Origin: Polaromonas sp. CF318
GTDB lineage: Bacteria; Pseudomonadota; Gammaproteobacteria; Burkholderiales; Burkholderiaceae_C
Assembly (NCBI RefSeq): GCF_000282655.1
Contig: NZ_AKIV01000038.1
Span: forward strand, 1-64,000
Length of the DNA: 64,000 bases
Direction: 5' to 3'
The position numbers and the translations under genes were made by a program. Below, piece after piece: positions 37,325 through 49,354 of this stretch. Numbering within the stretch: position 1 is the first letter of the stretch; the number at the start of each line of letters is the position of its first letter. The notes beneath the pieces were generated by a model. The model did no database searches. It saw nothing but the letters and a program-made list of their open reading frames with translations, and was not told the origin of the DNA.

Positions 37325-37633
37325 TTAGCCCTGGAGCGTGTTGAGTTCGTCGACGTTGATGCTGGACTTGTTGCGGAACAGCAGCACCAGGATGGCCAGG
37401 CCGATGGCCGATTCGGCCGCGGCGACGGTCAGGATGAAGAACACAAAAACCTGGCCAGCCATGTCGTTCAGGTAATACGAGAAGGCCACAAAGTTCATGT
37501 TGACCGCCAGCAGCATGAGCTCGATGGCCATGAGCAGAACGATCAGGTTTTTGCGGTTCAGGAAGATGCCGATGACCGACAGCGCGAACAGCATCGCGCC
37601 CAGCGAAAGAAAGTGTCCGAGGGTGAGCGTCAT
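37325..37633 (-). CDS. nuoK: NADH-quinone oxidoreductase subunit K
   Basis: A 102-residue, three-helix membrane subunit of complex I, the MrpC/NuoK family. Conserved glutamates lie in [17 protein letters not shown] and [13 protein letters not shown]. It overlaps nuoJ by four bases. The size is normal for the family. Confidence 0.95.
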   Translation of the reverse strand: MTLTLGHFLSLGAMLFALSVIGIFLNRKNLIVLLMAIELMLLAVNMNFVAFSYYLNDMAGQVFVFFILTVAAAESAIGLAILVLLFRNKSSINVDELNTLQG

Positions 37634-38283
37634 GGTTTCTTTTCCTCGGCGGGTGCGGCGGCAGCGGCCACAACCGGTGCGGGCATCACGGATTTCATCT
37701 TGACTAGGCTGACACGGTCAGAGCGCTTGACCCGGATCTGCTCCGACGGGTTCTGGTATTTGGAGTCCTTGCGCGCGCGCAAGGTCAGCGCGATGGCGGC
37801 AATGATGGCCACCAGCAGGATGACCGCGGCAACTTCCAGCGGATACAGGTATTCGGAGTACAGCAGCTTGCCGAGCTCCTTGGTATTGGAAAGCTGGGCG
37901 CCTATCTGGCCCGCGCCGGCCGCGACCTTGGGTGGCTCACGAAAGCCGCCCATCAGCACGTAAGACATTTCCAGCGCGATGATGGCGCCGACGGAGCCGG
38001 CCAGCGGGAAATGCTTCCAGAAGCCCTTGCGCACGCTGTCGATGTTGATGTCCAGCATCATCACGACGAACAGGAAGAGCACCATCACGGCGCCCACATA
38101 GACCAGCACCAGCGTGATGGCCAGGAACTCGGCTTTGAGCAGGATCCAGACGGCGGACGCCTGGAAGAATGCCAGCACGAGGTACAGCGCCGCATGCACC
38201 GGGTTGCGCGCGGTAATCACCTTGAATGCCGCAAACAGCAGCACCGCGGCGAAAACATAAAAAAGACCTGTTTTAGCGTCCAT
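37630..38283 (-). CDS. nuoJ: NADH-quinone oxidoreductase subunit J
   Basis: A 217-residue five-helix membrane subunit of complex I, with the conserved TM3 pattern [24 protein letters not shown] including the pi-bulge tyrosine and glycine region. A C-terminal soluble tail of about 50 residues (Ala/Pro/Lys-rich) is longer than in E. coli but typical of beta-proteobacteria. It overlaps nuoK. Confidence 0.95.
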   Translation of the reverse strand: MDAKTGLFYVFAAVLLFAAFKVITARNPVHAALYLVLAFFQASAVWILLKAEFLAITLVLVYVGAVMVLFLFVVMMLDINIDSVRKGFWKHFPLAGSVGAIIALEMSYVLMGGFREPPKVAAGAGQIGAQLSNTKELGKLLYSEYLYPLEVAAVILLVAIIAAIALTLRARKDSKYQNPSEQIRVKRSDRVSLVKMKSVMPAPVVAAAAAPAEEKKP

Positions 38284-38321
38284 GTTGTTGTGGATTCTTT
38301 CTTGAGCCAGCGGCCTGGGGT

Positions 38322-38822
38322 TCAGCGGTACTTGGCATCCGCCGCGCGGTTGGCGGCAATTTCGGACTCATAACGGTCGCCCACGGCCAGCAGCATCTCT
38401 TTGGTGAAATACAGGTCACCGCGCTTTTCGCCGTGGTATTCAAAGATGTGGGTCTCAACGATGGAGTCGACCGGGCAGCTTTCTTCGCAAAAACCGCAGA
38501 AGATGCATTTGGTCAGGTCGATGTCGTAGCGCGAGGTACGGCGGCTGCCGTCTTCACGCACGTCGGACTCGATGGTGATGGCCATGGCCGGGCACACCGC
38601 TTCGCAGAGCTTGCAGGCGATGCAGCGCTCTTCGCCGTTGTCATAACGGCGCAGCGCATGCAGTCCGCGAAAACGCGGGCTCAGCGGGGTCTTTTCCTCG
38701 GGGAACTGGACCGTGATCTTGCGGCTGAACATGTACTTGCCGGTCAGGGCCATGCCCTTGAACAGCTCGGTGAGCATGAAGCTCGAAACAAAATCCTTGA
38801 CGGAAGCTACAGCGGAAGACAT
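38322..38822 (-). CDS. nuoI: NADH-quinone oxidoreductase subunit I
   Basis: A 166-residue ferredoxin-like subunit carrying the N6a and N6b [4Fe-4S] clusters, with the two motifs [16 protein letters not shown] and [16 protein letters not shown]. It passes electrons from NuoG to NuoB. The start [11 protein letters not shown] was chosen over a longer reading from 38864 that runs into nuoH; four bases separate it from the nuoH stop. Confidence 0.95.
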   Translation of the reverse strand: MSSAVASVKDFVSSFMLTELFKGMALTGKYMFSRKITVQFPEEKTPLSPRFRGLHALRRYDNGEERCIACKLCEAVCPAMAITIESDVREDGSRRTSRYDIDLTKCIFCGFCEESCPVDSIVETHIFEYHGEKRGDLYFTKEMLLAVGDRYESEIAANRAADAKYR

Positions 38823-38826
38823 GGTT

Positions 38827-39918
38827 CTATTTCCAGATGTTGTAGGAGGTCTGCATCCAGGCACCGACCACCACCAGCCAGACCAGGGTCACGGGAATGA
38901 AGATCTTCCAGCCCAGACGCATGATCTGGTCGTAACGAAAGCGCGGGAAGGTGGCGCGCACCCACAGGAACATGGTGACCACGACAAAGGTCTTGGCGCC
39001 CAGCCAGATCCAGCCCGGGACCCAGCCCAGCACTGCATTGAACAGAGGGAAGTCGAATGGCGGCAACCAGCCGCCCAGGAACATCAGCACGGCCAGGATG
39101 GCGACCAGCCACATGTTCGCGTATTCGGCCAGGAAAAACATCGCGAAGGCCATGCCCGAGTATTCGACCATGTGGCCGGCCACGATTTCAGATTCGCCTT
39201 CGACGACGTCAAAGGGGTGGCGGTTGGTCTCGGCCAGGCCGGAGATGAAGTACACGACAAAGATCGGCAACAGCGGCAGCCAGTTCCAGGACAGGAAGGT
39301 CCAGCCGCTGCTTGCCAGCATGCCCTTGCCCTGGCTCATGACGATGTCGGTCATGTTGAGGCTGCCCGTCACCATGAGCACCACCACCAGGCAGAAACCC
39401 ATGGCGATTTCATAACTCACCATTTGCGCCGAGGCACGCATGGCGCCCAGGAAAGCGTATTTGGAGTTGGAGGCCCAGCCCGCGATGATCACGCCATAAA
39501 CTTCCAGCGAGGTGATGGCCATGAGGAACAGCAGGCCCGCGTTGATGTTGGCCAGCGCGATCTCGGGCCCAAAGGGAATGACGGCCCAGGCGGCCAGGGC
39601 CGGCATGATGGTCATGATGGGGCCCAGCACGAACAGGCCCTTGCTGGCCGCCGTGGGGATGATGATTTCCTTGGTCAGCAGCTTGAGCGCATCGGCGATC
39701 GGCTGCAGCAGGCCGAAAGGCCCGACGCGGTTGGGGCCCAGGCGGATCTGGGTAAAGCCGATGGCCTTGCGCTCCCACAAGGTCAGGTAAGCCACCAGTC
39801 CCATCAGCGGCGCCAGCACGCAGACGATCTTGATGAGGGTCCACAGCACGGGCCACACGGTGCCCGGCCAGATGCCGCCCATCAAACCCTGGCCGAAGGC
39901 GAAGATTCCGTCAATCAT
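38827..39918 (-). CDS. nuoH: NADH-quinone oxidoreductase subunit H
   Basis: A 363-residue membrane subunit forming the quinone-binding chamber with NuoB and NuoD. It has eight or more helices with the family signature [33 protein letters not shown], and [24 protein letters not shown] with the conserved glutamates. It overlaps nuoG by four bases. Confidence 0.95.
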   Translation of the reverse strand: MIDGIFAFGQGLMGGIWPGTVWPVLWTLIKIVCVLAPLMGLVAYLTLWERKAIGFTQIRLGPNRVGPFGLLQPIADALKLLTKEIIIPTAASKGLFVLGPIMTIMPALAAWAVIPFGPEIALANINAGLLFLMAITSLEVYGVIIAGWASNSKYAFLGAMRASAQMVSYEIAMGFCLVVVLMVTGSLNMTDIVMSQGKGMLASSGWTFLSWNWLPLLPIFVVYFISGLAETNRHPFDVVEGESEIVAGHMVEYSGMAFAMFFLAEYANMWLVAILAVLMFLGGWLPPFDFPLFNAVLGWVPGWIWLGAKTFVVVTMFLWVRATFPRFRYDQIMRLGWKIFIPVTLVWLVVVGAWMQTSYNIWK

Positions 39919-42071
39919 GCGCCTGCTCCTTCAAGCTGGGCTTCGAGGCCGGCGGCTTGGCGGGCATCGGCCGTGAGCTGCAACGAGGTCGCGCGCCTGA
40001 CCAGCCCGTCGAGCTGGTAAATGCTGGCCACGGCAGGCGCCTGGGCGGCAGCTACCGACAGGTCGATACCTGCCTGGGTGCCGTTGCCCAGCTTGTCCGC
40101 GGGCAGCTGCGCCGCATCGGCACCGGCGACCCGCTTGAGCACGTCTTGCGAGGATTCAAAATCAAAGCCGGGCAAGTCCAGCAGGTTGGCAAGCACGCGC
40201 AGCACCTTCCAGGCCGGGCGCGTATCGCCCAGCGGCTTGACGACGGCGTGAAAGCCCTGCACGCGGCCTTCGGCGTTCACAAAGGTGCCGGAGGTTTCGG
40301 TGAAAGGAGCGATGGGCAGCAGCACGTCGCTGAAAGCCATGTTGGCCTTGAAGGGGCTCAGCGTCACAACCATTTGCGCGGTGTTGAGCGAGGACTTGGC
40401 CCTGGCGCCCGCGGCCGAATCAAACTCGGGTTCATTGTTGAGCAGGATCACGGCCTTGAGCTGGCCGTCCAGCATCTGGCCGGCATGCAGGCCCTTGCCG
40501 GCGGGCACAGCGCCGGCAAGCTGGGCACCCACGGTGTTGGCCGCTTCGGTGAGGTAGCCCACGCTGGCGCCGGTCTGCGAGCCAATCCAGTTGGCCAGCG
40601 CCAGCAGGCTGGAGGCCTTGGCATGGTGAGCCGCGGCATTGCCCAGCAAAATGGCTTTGCGCTCGCCGCCCAGCAGGGACTTGGCGATGGCCTTGGCGGC
40701 ATCGGTGGCCTGCCCGGCTGCCGGCGCCGTGACGCCCTTGTCGGCGGCAATCGCTGCGGCCACATCGGCCAGGGACTGGGCCCAGGCTTCGGGTGCTGCC
40801 AGCAGCGTGTTGGCGACGGGCATGGCCCAGGCGTCGGCGTTTGCCAGTTCGGTCGCGGAATTGATGGTGCTCAGCGCCCCACCCTTGCGCACGGCCTGGC
40901 GTATGCGTTGTGCGAACAGCGGATGGTCCTTGCGCAGGTTGGAACCCACCACCAGAACGCGCTGCAGTTGCGACAGCGAAGCGATGGAAGTGCCCAGCCA
41001 GCGTATGGCCGAAGGTGCGGCGAACTCGGCGTTGCGCAGGCGGTAGTCGATGTTCTCGCTGCCCAGGCCGCGCATCAGCGATGCGGCCAGGTAGAGTTCT
41101 TCGAGCGTGCTGTGCGGGCTGGCCAGGGTGCCAATGCTGGCGGCGCCGTGGTCGGCCTTGATCTGCTTGAGGCCGTTGGCCACGTATTCGAGCGCGGTCT
41201 GCCAGTCGACGGTTTTCCACTCGCCGCCCTGCTTGAGCATGGGGCTGGTCAGGCGTTCGTCGCCGTTGAGCGCTTCATACGAAAAACGGTCGCGGTCGGC
41301 GATCCAGCATTCGTTGATGTCTTCGTTCTCCAGGGGCACGACGCGCATGACCTTGTTGCTCTTGACCTGAACGATCAGGTTGGCGCCGGTCGAGTCGTGC
41401 GGGCTGACCGACTTGCGGCGCGACAGTTCCCAGGTGCGGGCGCTGTAGCGGAAAGGCTTGCTGGTCAGCGCGCCGACCGGGCAGATGTCGATCATGTTGC
41501 CGGACAGTTCGGAATCCACCGACATGCCGACGAAGGTTTCGATCTCGGCATGCTCGCCGCGGTGCGACATGCCGAGCTCCATCACGCCGGCCACTTCCTG
41601 GCCGAAGCGCACGCAGCGCGTGCAATGGATGCAGCGGCTCATCTCCTGCATGGAGATCAGCGGGCCGACGTCCTTGTGGAAGACCACGCGCTTTTCTTCT
41701 TCGTAGCGCGATTCGCTGCCGCCGTAGCCGACGGCCAGGTCCTGCAGCTGGCACTCGCCGCCCTGGTCGCAGATCGGGCAATCCAGCGGGTGGTTGATCA
41801 GCAGGAACTCCATCACGCCCTTCTGGGCCTTGATGGCTTTGTCGTTCTTGGTGCGCACAATCATGCCCTGGGTGACGGGCGTGGCGCAGGCCGGCATGGG
41901 CTTGGGCGCTTTTTCCACATCGACGAGGCACATGCGGCAGTTGGCGGCAATGCTGAGTTTCTTGTGATAGCAGAAGTGCGGAATGTAGGTGCCGGCTTTT
42001 TCGGCCGCATGCATCACCGTGCTGCCTTCAAGCACTTCCACCTTCTGGCCGTCGAGTTCTATTTCAACCAT
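39915..42071 (-). CDS. nuoG: NADH-quinone oxidoreductase subunit G
   Basis: A 718-residue iron-sulfur subunit of the peripheral arm. The N-terminal ferredoxin domain has the N1b [2Fe-2S] cysteines ([18 protein letters not shown], then C63), the His-coordinated N5 cluster ([17 protein letters not shown]) and the N4 cluster ([12 protein letters not shown]), followed by a molybdopterin-oxidoreductase-like domain that lacks cofactor. It lies 19 bases after nuoF and overlaps nuoH. Confidence 0.95.
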   Translation of the reverse strand: MVEIELDGQKVEVLEGSTVMHAAEKAGTYIPHFCYHKKLSIAANCRMCLVDVEKAPKPMPACATPVTQGMIVRTKNDKAIKAQKGVMEFLLINHPLDCPICDQGGECQLQDLAVGYGGSESRYEEEKRVVFHKDVGPLISMQEMSRCIHCTRCVRFGQEVAGVMELGMSHRGEHAEIETFVGMSVDSELSGNMIDICPVGALTSKPFRYSARTWELSRRKSVSPHDSTGANLIVQVKSNKVMRVVPLENEDINECWIADRDRFSYEALNGDERLTSPMLKQGGEWKTVDWQTALEYVANGLKQIKADHGAASIGTLASPHSTLEELYLAASLMRGLGSENIDYRLRNAEFAAPSAIRWLGTSIASLSQLQRVLVVGSNLRKDHPLFAQRIRQAVRKGGALSTINSATELANADAWAMPVANTLLAAPEAWAQSLADVAAAIAADKGVTAPAAGQATDAAKAIAKSLLGGERKAILLGNAAAHHAKASSLLALANWIGSQTGASVGYLTEAANTVGAQLAGAVPAGKGLHAGQMLDGQLKAVILLNNEPEFDSAAGARAKSSLNTAQMVVTLSPFKANMAFSDVLLPIAPFTETSGTFVNAEGRVQGFHAVVKPLGDTRPAWKVLRVLANLLDLPGFDFESSQDVLKRVAGADAAQLPADKLGNGTQAGIDLSVAAAQAPAVASIYQLDGLVRRATSLQLTADARQAAGLEAQLEGAGA

Positions 42072-42090
42072 ATTTTTTTCTTTCCGCGGT

Positions 42091-43485
42091 TCAGGCTTGC
42101 GCGGCAGCCGAAACCGGAGCGTGGGAGACTTGTGGCTTGATCATGGCTTCAAACTCATGGCGAAAATGCTTGATCATGGCGCGCACCGGCATGGCGGCCG
42201 CATCGCCCAGCGCGCAGATGGTGCGGCCCTGGATGTTGTCGGCCACCGAGTTGAGCAGGTCCATGTCGGTCTGCTTGCCGTGGCCGTTGTGGATGCGGTC
42301 CACGACGCGCCAGAGCCAGCCCGTGCCTTCGCGGCAAGGCGTGCACTGGCCGCAGGATTCATGCATGTAGAAGTAGGACAAGCGCTTGAGCGACTCGACC
42401 ATGCAACGGCTGTCATCCATCACGATCACCGCACCCGAACCCAGCATGGAGCCGGCCTTGGCGATGGAGTCGTAGTCCATGGTGCATTCCATCATGATGG
42501 AAGCCGGCAGCACGGGGGCCGACGACCCACCAGGGATCACGGCCTTGAGCGTGCGGCCCTTGCGCACACCGCCGGCGAGTTCCAGCAGCTTGGAGAACGG
42601 CGTACCCATGGGCACTTCATAGTTGCCCGGCAGTTCGACGTCGCCCGAGACCGAATAAATCTTGGTGCCGCCGTTGTTGGGCTTGCCGCATTCGAGGTAG
42701 GCCTGGCCGCCGTTGCGGATGATCCAGGGCACGGCCGCGAAGGTCTCGGTGTTGTTGATGGTGGTGGGCTTGCCGTAGAGGCCGAAGCTGGCCGGGAACG
42801 GCGGCTTGAAGCGCGGCTGGCCCTTTTTGCCTTCGAGCGACTCGAGCAGCGCGGTTTCTTCGCCGCAGATGTAAGCGCCGAAGCCGTGCGAGGCATGGAG
42901 CTGGAAGCTGAAGCCGCTACCGAAGATGTTGTTGCCCAGCAGGCCGGCGGCGCGCGCCTCTTCGAGCGCTTCTTCAAAGCGCTGGTAGGTCGCGAAAATT
43001 TCGCCGTGGATGTAGTTGTAGCCCACGCTGATGCCCATGGCATAGGCGGCGATCGCCATGCCTTCGATCACGCTGTGCGGGTTGTACTGCATGATGTCGC
43101 GGTCTTTGCAGGTGCCCGGCTCGCCCTCGTCCGAGTTGCAGACCAGGTATTTCTGGCCCGGGAACTGGCGCGGCATGAAGCTCCACTTGAGCCCGGTCGG
43201 GAAACCCGCGCCGCCGCGGCCGCGCAGGCTGCCGGCCTTGACCTCGGCAATGACCTGGTCGGGCGTCATGCCCTCGCCGCCGTCCTGCTTGAGGATCTTG
43301 CGCAAGGCCTGGTAGCCGCCGCGGGCTTCGTAGTCCTTCAGGCGCCAGTTGCTGCCGTTGAGGTCGGCCAGGATTTGCGGGTTGATGTGCCGGCCATGGA
43401 AGCAGGTCTGCACGCCGGTGGCCGCGAACTGGGACAGCACGCTTTGCGCGGCTGCGCTGTTGGGAGACAGGGGAGCGAGCGTCAT
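42091..43485 (-). CDS. nuoF: NADH-quinone oxidoreductase subunit F
   Basis: A 464-residue subunit binding NADH and FMN and carrying the N3 [4Fe-4S] cluster. Motifs: [17 protein letters not shown] (NADH/FMN), [34 protein letters not shown] and the cluster cysteines in [12 protein letters not shown]. The start overlaps the nuoE stop as ATGA; a longer in-frame reading into nuoE was rejected. Confidence 0.95.
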   Translation of the reverse strand: MTLAPLSPNSAAAQSVLSQFAATGVQTCFHGRHINPQILADLNGSNWRLKDYEARGGYQALRKILKQDGGEGMTPDQVIAEVKAGSLRGRGGAGFPTGLKWSFMPRQFPGQKYLVCNSDEGEPGTCKDRDIMQYNPHSVIEGMAIAAYAMGISVGYNYIHGEIFATYQRFEEALEEARAAGLLGNNIFGSGFSFQLHASHGFGAYICGEETALLESLEGKKGQPRFKPPFPASFGLYGKPTTINNTETFAAVPWIIRNGGQAYLECGKPNNGGTKIYSVSGDVELPGNYEVPMGTPFSKLLELAGGVRKGRTLKAVIPGGSSAPVLPASIMMECTMDYDSIAKAGSMLGSGAVIVMDDSRCMVESLKRLSYFYMHESCGQCTPCREGTGWLWRVVDRIHNGHGKQTDMDLLNSVADNIQGRTICALGDAAAMPVRAMIKHFRHEFEAMIKPQVSHAPVSAAAQA

Positions 43486-43976
43486 GGTTGCTTTGCCTCG
43501 GCGGATTTGAGACCTTCGATGAGCTGGTCCAGCTTTTCGTTGCTCATGAAACTGCACATGGTGAGGTCGTTGACCAGCATCACCGGCGAATCCGCGCAGG
43601 CGCCCAGGCATTCGGATTGCTGCAGCGTGAACAGGCCGTCGGCGCTGGTCTCGCCCATGGCAATGCCCAGCTTGTGCTCCAGGTGCTTGAGCGCCTTGGC
43701 GCCGTCGCGCAACTGGCATGGCAGGTTGGTGCAGACGTTGAGCTTGTACTTGCCAACGGGACGCTGGTTGTACATGTTGTAGAAGGTGGTGACTTCGTGC
43801 ACGGCGATGGGCGCCATGCCGAGGTATTCGGCCACGGCTTTTTCGCTCTCGGCGCTCACGTAGCCGTGCTCTTCCTGCAGGATGGCCAGACAGGCCATGA
43901 CGGCCGACTGTTTCTGGTCCGCGGGGTATTTGGCGACTTCGCGGTCGAAGCGCGCTCTGGTTTGTTCAGAAATCAT
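43482..43976 (-). CDS. nuoE: NADH-quinone oxidoreductase subunit E
   Basis: A 164-residue thioredoxin-fold subunit with the N1a [2Fe-2S] cluster, cysteines in VCTNLPCQL and [10 protein letters not shown]. It forms the electron-input module with NuoF and NuoG. The gene overlaps nuoF by four bases. Confidence 0.95.
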   Translation of the reverse strand: MISEQTRARFDREVAKYPADQKQSAVMACLAILQEEHGYVSAESEKAVAEYLGMAPIAVHEVTTFYNMYNQRPVGKYKLNVCTNLPCQLRDGAKALKHLEHKLGIAMGETSADGLFTLQQSECLGACADSPVMLVNDLTMCSFMSNEKLDQLIEGLKSAEAKQP

Positions 43977-43981
43977 GGGGA

Positions 43982-45235
43982 CTACCGGTCAATTTCACCG
44001 AACACAATATCCATGGTGCCGATCACGGCGACGGCGTCGGCGATCATGTGGCCGCGCGACATTTCGTCCATGGCCGCGAGGTGCGGGAAACCCGGCGGAC
44101 GGATCTTCAGGCGATAGGGCTTGTTGGCGCCGTCGCTGACGATGTAGATGCCGAACTCGCCCTTGGGGTGCTCGACCGCCGCATAAGCTTCGCCTTCGGG
44201 CACGTGGAAGCCTTCGGTGAAGAGCTTGAAGTGGTGGATCAGCTCTTCCATGTTGGTCTTCATGGATTCGCGGTCCGGCGCGGCGACCTTGTGGTTGCTG
44301 GTGATCACGGGGCCGGGATTCACGCGCAGCCAGTCCACGCACTGCTTGATGATGCGGTTGGACTGGCGCATCTCTTCGACGCGGACCAGGTAGCGGTCGT
44401 AGCAGTCGCCGGTTTTGCCGACCGGGATATCGAAGTCCATCTTGTCGTAGACATCGTAGGGCTGCTGCTTGCGCAGGTCCCAGGCAAAACCCGAACCCCT
44501 GAGCATGGGGCCGGTGAAGCCGAGGTTGAGGGCGCGCTCGGGCGAGACGACGCCCACGCCGACGGTGCGCTGCTTCCAGATGCGGTTATCGGTCAGCAGG
44601 GTTTCGTATTCGTCGACGTAGCCCGGGAATTTGTTGGAGAAGTCCTCGATGAAATCGAGCAGCGAGCCCTGGCGGTTCTCGTTGAGCGCCGCGATGGCTT
44701 TTGCGTTCTTGACCTTGCTGACGCGGTACTGCGGCATGCTCTCGGGCAGGTCGCGGTAGACGCCGCCCGGGCGGAAGTAGGCCGCGTGCATGCGCGCGCC
44801 GGAGACGGCCTCGTACATGTCGAACAGGGCCTCGCGCTCGCGGAAGCAGTAAATCAGGATATTCATCGCGCCACAGTCGAAACCGTGCGCGCCCAGCCAC
44901 AGCAGGTGGTTGAGCAGGCGCGTGATTTCGGCGTACATCACGCGGATGTACTGCGCGCGCACCGGCACGTCGACGCCGAGCAGCTTCTCGATGGCCAGGC
45001 AATAGGCGTGCTCGTTGGACATCATGGAGACATAGTCCAGCCGGTCCATGTAGGGCAGCGACTGGATGTAGGTCTTGCTCTCGGCGAGCTTTTCGGTCGC
45101 GCGGTGCAGCAGGCCGATGTGCGGGTCAGCGCGCTGTATCACTTCGCCGTCAAGCTCGAGCACCAGGCGAAGCACACCGTGCGCCGCGGGGTGCTGGGGT
45201 CCAAAGTTGAGCGTGTAGTTTTTGATTTCAGCCAT
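43982..45235 (-). CDS. nuoD: NADH-quinone oxidoreductase subunit D
   Basis: A 417-residue 49-kDa-type subunit derived from the hydrogenase large subunit, forming the quinone site with NuoB. Opening motif [22 protein letters not shown] and [14 protein letters not shown] are conserved; the quinone-site His and Tyr are in the N-terminal segment and [12 protein letters not shown]. It is a separate gene, not fused to nuoC. Confidence 0.95.
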   Translation of the reverse strand: MAEIKNYTLNFGPQHPAAHGVLRLVLELDGEVIQRADPHIGLLHRATEKLAESKTYIQSLPYMDRLDYVSMMSNEHAYCLAIEKLLGVDVPVRAQYIRVMYAEITRLLNHLLWLGAHGFDCGAMNILIYCFREREALFDMYEAVSGARMHAAYFRPGGVYRDLPESMPQYRVSKVKNAKAIAALNENRQGSLLDFIEDFSNKFPGYVDEYETLLTDNRIWKQRTVGVGVVSPERALNLGFTGPMLRGSGFAWDLRKQQPYDVYDKMDFDIPVGKTGDCYDRYLVRVEEMRQSNRIIKQCVDWLRVNPGPVITSNHKVAAPDRESMKTNMEELIHHFKLFTEGFHVPEGEAYAAVEHPKGEFGIYIVSDGANKPYRLKIRPPGFPHLAAMDEMSRGHMIADAVAVIGTMDIVFGEIDR

Positions 45236-45259
45236 GTGGGGTTCTCTTGCCTGCGCCGC

Positions 45260-45868
45260 TTACTGCAGGCCGCCGTAGTTGTCTTCGCGGATCACACGCG
45301 GCGTGATCTCACGCGGCTCTATGGTGACCGGCTGGTAAATCACGCGCTTTTGCTCAGGGTCGTAGCGCATCTCCACATGGCCCGAAGTCGGGAAGTCCTT
45401 GCGGAAAGGATGGCCGATGAAACCGTAGTCGGTCAGGATGCGGCGCAGGTCGTTGTGGCCTTCAAAGATGATGCCGTAGAGATCGAAGGCCTCGCGCTCG
45501 AACCAGTTGGCCGAGTTCCAGATGCCGTTGAGCGAATCCACCACGGGGAAATCGTCGTCGGGGCAAAACACCTTGAGGCGCACGCGCTGGTTGAGGCTGA
45601 CCGACAGCAGGTGCGACACCACGCAGTAGCGCAGGCCGTCGTGCTGGCCGTCCCTGTATTCGGAATAGTCGACGCCGCACAGGTCGATCAGCTGCTCGAA
45701 TCGGCAGCCGGGCGCATCGCGCAACTGGGTTGCGGCCGCCAGGTAGTCGGCGGCGGAGACTGTGAGGGTGATTTCTCCGAGCGCGGTCTTCAGGCTTTTG
45801 ACCTTGTCGCCGAGGACGGCGTGAATCGTTTCGGCGAGCTGCTCCATGGACACGGGGGAAGAGGACAT
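45260..45868 (-). CDS. nuoC: NADH-quinone oxidoreductase subunit C
   Basis: A 202-residue 30-kDa-type peripheral subunit, with the conserved [41 protein letters not shown] and [16 protein letters not shown]. It buttresses NuoD. It is three bases from nuoB and 24 from nuoD. Confidence 0.95.
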   Translation of the reverse strand: MSSSPVSMEQLAETIHAVLGDKVKSLKTALGEITLTVSAADYLAAATQLRDAPGCRFEQLIDLCGVDYSEYRDGQHDGLRYCVVSHLLSVSLNQRVRLKVFCPDDDFPVVDSLNGIWNSANWFEREAFDLYGIIFEGHNDLRRILTDYGFIGHPFRKDFPTSGHVEMRYDPEQKRVIYQPVTIEPREITPRVIREDNYGGLQ

Positions 45869-45871
45869 GCT

Positions 45872-46351
45872 TTATGCCCTCGCAATCGTGTTGGTGCGGC
45901 GGATTTTCTGCTGCAGCTGGATGATGCCGTACATCAGCGCTTCGGCCGTGGGCGGGCAGCCCGGCACGTAAACGTCCACCGGCACGATGCGGTCGCAGCC
46001 GCGAACCACGGAATAGCTGTAGTGGTAGTAGCCGCCGCCGTTGGCGCACGAGCCCATGGACAGCACCCAGCGCGGCTCGGACATCTGGTCGTAGACCTTG
46101 CGCAAGGCCGGCCCCATCTTGTTGCACAGCGTGCCGGCCACGATCATCAGGTCGGACTGGCGCGGGCTGGGGCGGAACAACATGCCGAAGCGGTCAAGGT
46201 CGTAGCGCGCCGCGCCCGCATGCATCATTTCGACGGCGCAGCAAGCCAGGCCGAACGTCATGGGCCAGAGCGAGCCCGTCTTGGCCCAGTTCACCACCGA
46301 GTCATAGCTCGTGGTCATGAAGCCTTCGTTGAAAACACCTTCAAGTGACAT
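45872..46351 (-). CDS. nuoB: NADH-quinone oxidoreductase subunit B
   Basis: A 159-residue subunit holding the N2 [4Fe-4S] cluster, the last redox centre before quinone. Cluster cysteines are C37 and C38 (tandem, LACCAVEMM), C102 (GSCANGG) and C132 (VPGCPP). It lies 61 bases after nuoA. Confidence 0.95.
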   Translation of the reverse strand: MSLEGVFNEGFMTTSYDSVVNWAKTGSLWPMTFGLACCAVEMMHAGAARYDLDRFGMLFRPSPRQSDLMIVAGTLCNKMGPALRKVYDQMSEPRWVLSMGSCANGGGYYHYSYSVVRGCDRIVPVDVYVPGCPPTAEALMYGIIQLQQKIRRTNTIARA

Positions 46352-46412
46352 ACCCGTACCTTTGTGGCGAGATTCGCCCTAGCCCCAGAGAACCCTCGGG
46401 ATTTTTAGCTTC

Positions 46413-46772
46413 TTATTCCCAGTCCAGCGCACCCTTTTTCCACTCGTAGACGAAGCCCACGACCAGAATGCCCAGGAAAATCATGACCGACCAGAAACCG
46501 ACGGGACCGATTTCCTTGAGCGCCACGGCCCAGGGAAAGAGGAAGGCGATTTCGAGGTCAAACAGAATGAAGAGGATGGCGACCAGGTAGTAGCGCACAT
46601 CGAATTTCATGCGGGCATCTTCGAAAGCCTCGAAGCCGCATTCGTAAGGGGAATTTTTTTCGCTGTCGGGGCGCACGGGGCCCAACAAACGACCCAGGAC
46701 CTGGGGCACCACGCCGACACCCACACCAACCAGAATGAACAGGAGAACAGGGAGGTATTGATCGAGGTTCAT
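46413..46772 (-). CDS. nuoA: NADH-quinone oxidoreductase subunit A
   Basis: A 119-residue three-helix membrane subunit of complex I, with the conserved [33 protein letters not shown] including the loop cysteine near the quinone site. It is the first gene of the complete nuoA-N operon; about 100 bases upstream ends the tRNA-Leu gene on the same strand, so part of the transcription may come from the secG/tRNA side. Confidence 0.95.
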   Translation of the reverse strand: MNLDQYLPVLLFILVGVGVGVVPQVLGRLLGPVRPDSEKNSPYECGFEAFEDARMKFDVRYYLVAILFILFDLEIAFLFPWAVALKEIGPVGFWSVMIFLGILVVGFVYEWKKGALDWE

Positions 46773-46871
46773 CGTGGATTCAACTTCTGAAAAGCCACCT
46801 GCGCGGTTTGTTTCAGCTTGCCGTTTGAGCCGACAGCACCGCCGGAGCGCTGCTGCCGATGCTTGTCAATC

Positions 46872-46956
46872 TGGTGCGGACGGCGAGACTCGAACTCGCA
46901 CACCTTTCGGCACTACCCCCTCAAGATAGCGTGTCTACCAATTTCACCACGTCCGC
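46872..46956 (-). tRNA. tRNA-Leu (anticodon GAG)
   Basis: An 85-nucleotide class II tRNA with encoded CCA. The acceptor GCGGACG pairs with CGTCCGC, followed by discriminator A. The anticodon stem CTATC/GGTAG closes the loop TTGAGGG, so the anticodon GAG (46920-46922) reads CUC/CUU leucine codons. The long variable arm and the T-loop GTTCGAGTC are present. It sits between secG and nuoA, all on the minus strand. Confidence 0.95.
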
Positions 46957-47072
46957 GGTATTTAACTGACTGGATGGCATGAGGAAACCTTGCGGTTTTG
47001 GGCTTTCCAGACAGTCTCAGAGTTTACCCTGAAATACCACCTCTCCCGACGAGAGGCGGCAGCAAAATCACG

Positions 47073-47492
47073 TTATTTCGTCGGGATTTGCGCGGCACCC
47101 GATGCGGCGGGCGCAGGCGGCGCGGGAACCGCGGCGCTGCCGCTCGCGGGTGCCGTGGTCGCGGGGATTTGAGCCGCACCGGAAGCCGCACCGGCAGGGG
47201 CCGGTGCCGTCACGGCGGCGCCTTCCAGAACGCTGGAACCGCTGCGCGGCAGCGAGCTGCCGCCGAAGTAAGCGAGCAGCAAGGTGCACGCAAAAAACAG
47301 CGCGGCGAGAACACCCGTTGTGCGCGACAGGAAGTTGGCGCTGCCGCTGGCGCCGAACAGGCTACCCGAGCCGCCGCTGCCGAACGCCGCGCCCATGTCG
47401 GCGCCCTTGCCGTGCTGCACCAGGATCAGGCCTATCATGCCGAGCGCCGAGAGCATTTGCACAGCGAGGACAATGGTCAATACAACGTTCAT
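47073..47492 (-). CDS. secG: Preprotein translocase subunit SecG
   Basis: A 139-residue SecG. Two membrane segments (about residues 3-22 and 54-72) flank the conserved QHGKGADMGAAFGSGGSGSLFGASG; the remainder is an Ala/Pro-rich cytoplasmic tail that differs between species. It assists SecYE in protein export. The start is preceded by TAGGAGT. It follows tpiA and precedes tRNA-Leu and nuo, the usual order in this family of bacteria. Confidence 0.92.
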   Translation of the reverse strand: MNVVLTIVLAVQMLSALGMIGLILVQHGKGADMGAAFGSGGSGSLFGASGSANFLSRTTGVLAALFFACTLLLAYFGGSSLPRSGSSVLEGAAVTAPAPAGAASGAAQIPATTAPASGSAAVPAPPAPAASGAAQIPTK

Positions 47493-47525
47493 ATCTACTC
47501 CTAAATTAATAGCGTTCTGCGCTCG

Positions 47526-48284
47526 TTATTTGCGGGCTGCAGCAATAATGGTCAAGAAATCGGGGGCTTTGAGCGAGGCGCCGCCAATCAGGCCGCCGTC
47601 AATGTCGGGCTGGGCCAGCAGCGCTGCCGCATTGGCGGCGTTCATGCTGCCGCCATACAGGATTTTCACACGCGCGAACTGGTCGGTGGCGGCCTTCAGT
47701 TGGGCACGCAGCACCGCGTGCACGGCCTGGGCTTCTTCTGGCGAAGCCGTCTTGCCGGTGCCTATGGCCCATACGGGTTCATAGGCCACGACGATTTCGC
47801 TGATGCAGTGGCCGTTGGTGTGGATTACCGCGGCCAGCTGGCGCTTGACGACTTCTTCGGTGTGGCCGGCCTCGCGCTCGGCCAGGGTCTCGCCCACGCA
47901 GACGATGGGCGTGATACCCGATGCCAGCGCGGCCTTGGCCTTGTCGGCCACCAGCGCGTCGCTTTCGCCGTGGTATTGGCGGCGCTCCGAGTGGCCGACG
48001 ATGGCAAAACGGCAACCGAAATCCTTGAGCATGGCGGCACTCACCTCGCCCGTGTAAGCGCCCGAGGCCTGCGCCGAGACATCCTGCGCGCCGAGCTCGA
48101 TGGCCGCGAGGCCGGCTTGCGCGGAGCGCATGGCCTGCACCTGCCCCAGGTAGGGCGCGGGAACACAAACGGCGACCTCGCAAGCCGGCGCGCGGTCCAG
48201 GCCCTGCGCCAGCGCGTCCAGCAAGGCCGCATTGGCCGCCAGGCTGCCATTCATCTTCCAGTTTCCTGCAATGAGTTTTTTCAT
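47526..48284 (-). CDS. tpiA: Triosephosphate isomerase
   Basis: A 252-residue TIM-barrel enzyme interconverting dihydroxyacetone phosphate and glyceraldehyde 3-phosphate. Substrate lysine in NWKMNGS (K11), catalytic histidine in GHSERR, the catalytic glutamate in [13 protein letters not shown] with the mobile loop following, and phosphate-binding [10 protein letters not shown] are all present. It lies between the quinone oxidoreductase gene and secG. Confidence 0.95.
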   Translation of the reverse strand: MKKLIAGNWKMNGSLAANAALLDALAQGLDRAPACEVAVCVPAPYLGQVQAMRSAQAGLAAIELGAQDVSAQASGAYTGEVSAAMLKDFGCRFAIVGHSERRQYHGESDALVADKAKAALASGITPIVCVGETLAEREAGHTEEVVKRQLAAVIHTNGHCISEIVVAYEPVWAIGTGKTASPEEAQAVHAVLRAQLKAATDQFARVKILYGGSMNAANAAALLAQPDIDGGLIGGASLKAPDFLTIIAAARK

Positions 48285-48291
48285 CTTTGGC

Positions 48292-49278
48292 CTACCAGGT
48301 CAACACAATTTTGCCGATATGCGAATTCGACTCCATCAGCGCATGGGCCTTGGCCGCATCGGCCGCGGCAAAGGTGCTGTGGATCACCGGCTTGACGGCG
48401 CCGCGGGCCATCAACGGCCAGACTTTTTCCTTCAGCGCTTTTGCAATCGCCGCCTTGAACTCGACGGAACGCGGACGCAAGGTCGAGCCGGTGATAGTCA
48501 GGCGCTTTCGCAGCACCAGGCCGGCATTGATCTCGGCCTTGATGCCGCCCTGCACCGCGATGATGGCGAGGCGGCCGTCCTCGGCCAGGCATTCAAGCTC
48601 ACGCGCGACATAGCTGCCGGCCACCATGTCCAGAATGACGTTGACGCCCTGCCCGTTCGTGAGCCGCTTCACCTCTTCGACGAAGTCTCTGCTCTTGTAG
48701 TTGATGGCGTGGTCCGCCCCCAGGGCAACGCAGGCCGCGCATTTGTCGTCGCTGCCGGCCGTGACCAGCACGGTGGCGCCCAGGGCCTTGGCGACCTGGA
48801 TGGCCGTCACGCCTATGCCGCTGGAGCCGCCCTGAACCAGCAGGGTTTCACCAGGCTGCAGGCGGGCGCGATCGAACACATTGCTCCAGACCGTGAAGAA
48901 GGTCTCGGGCAGCGAAGCCGCCTCGATGTCGCTGAGGCCCTCGGGCACCGGCAGGCATTGCCCGACGGGCGCGATGCACAGCTCGGCATAACCGCCGCCG
49001 GCGACCAGCGCGCAGACGCGGTCGCCGGGCTTGAGCCCCGCCGCGGCCATGGCCTTGGCGTCACCGGAGACGATCACGCCGGCAACTTCAAGGCCCGGGA
49101 TATCGGAGGCCCCCGGTGGCACCGGGTAGTGGCCCATGCGCTGCAGCACGTCAGGACGGTTCACGCCGCTGGCGTTCACGCGGATCACCACCTCGCCCGG
49201 GCCGTCGACGGGTGCCGGGCGCGCGCCCAGACGCAACACCTCGGGCCCGCCGTAGGAGGTAATTTCAACAGCTTTCAT
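48292..49278 (-). CDS. NAD(P)H-quinone oxidoreductase, zinc-free MDR family
   Basis: A 328-residue medium-chain dehydrogenase/reductase, PIG3/QOR-like: [48 protein letters not shown] and the cofactor motif [21 protein letters not shown]. There are no zinc ligands. It likely reduces quinones with NADPH and is often placed beside tpiA and pnp in Burkholderiales. The start MKAVEI was taken rather than a longer open frame from 49338. Confidence 0.9.
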   Translation of the reverse strand: MKAVEITSYGGPEVLRLGARPAPVDGPGEVVIRVNASGVNRPDVLQRMGHYPVPPGASDIPGLEVAGVIVSGDAKAMAAAGLKPGDRVCALVAGGGYAELCIAPVGQCLPVPEGLSDIEAASLPETFFTVWSNVFDRARLQPGETLLVQGGSSGIGVTAIQVAKALGATVLVTAGSDDKCAACVALGADHAINYKSRDFVEEVKRLTNGQGVNVILDMVAGSYVARELECLAEDGRLAIIAVQGGIKAEINAGLVLRKRLTITGSTLRPRSVEFKAAIAKALKEKVWPLMARGAVKPVIHSTFAAADAAKAHALMESNSHIGKIVLTW

Positions 49279-49354
49279 GGGGTATGCAATTCGTTTGCAC
49301 CGCCGGCGCCCGGCATCCGGGCGCAAGCGGCGCAACATCCATGGCCGGTGCGGA

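Noticed and set aside
34204-41000. Long plus-strand open frames opposite nuoL, nuoM and nuoG rich in His, Gln and Asp
   Set aside because: They mirror codons of the complex I genes and match no known family.
47040-47056. CCTCTC-CCGAC-GAGAGG hairpin after secG
   Set aside because: Only six pairs and no T-run; transcription may well continue into tRNA-Leu and nuo.
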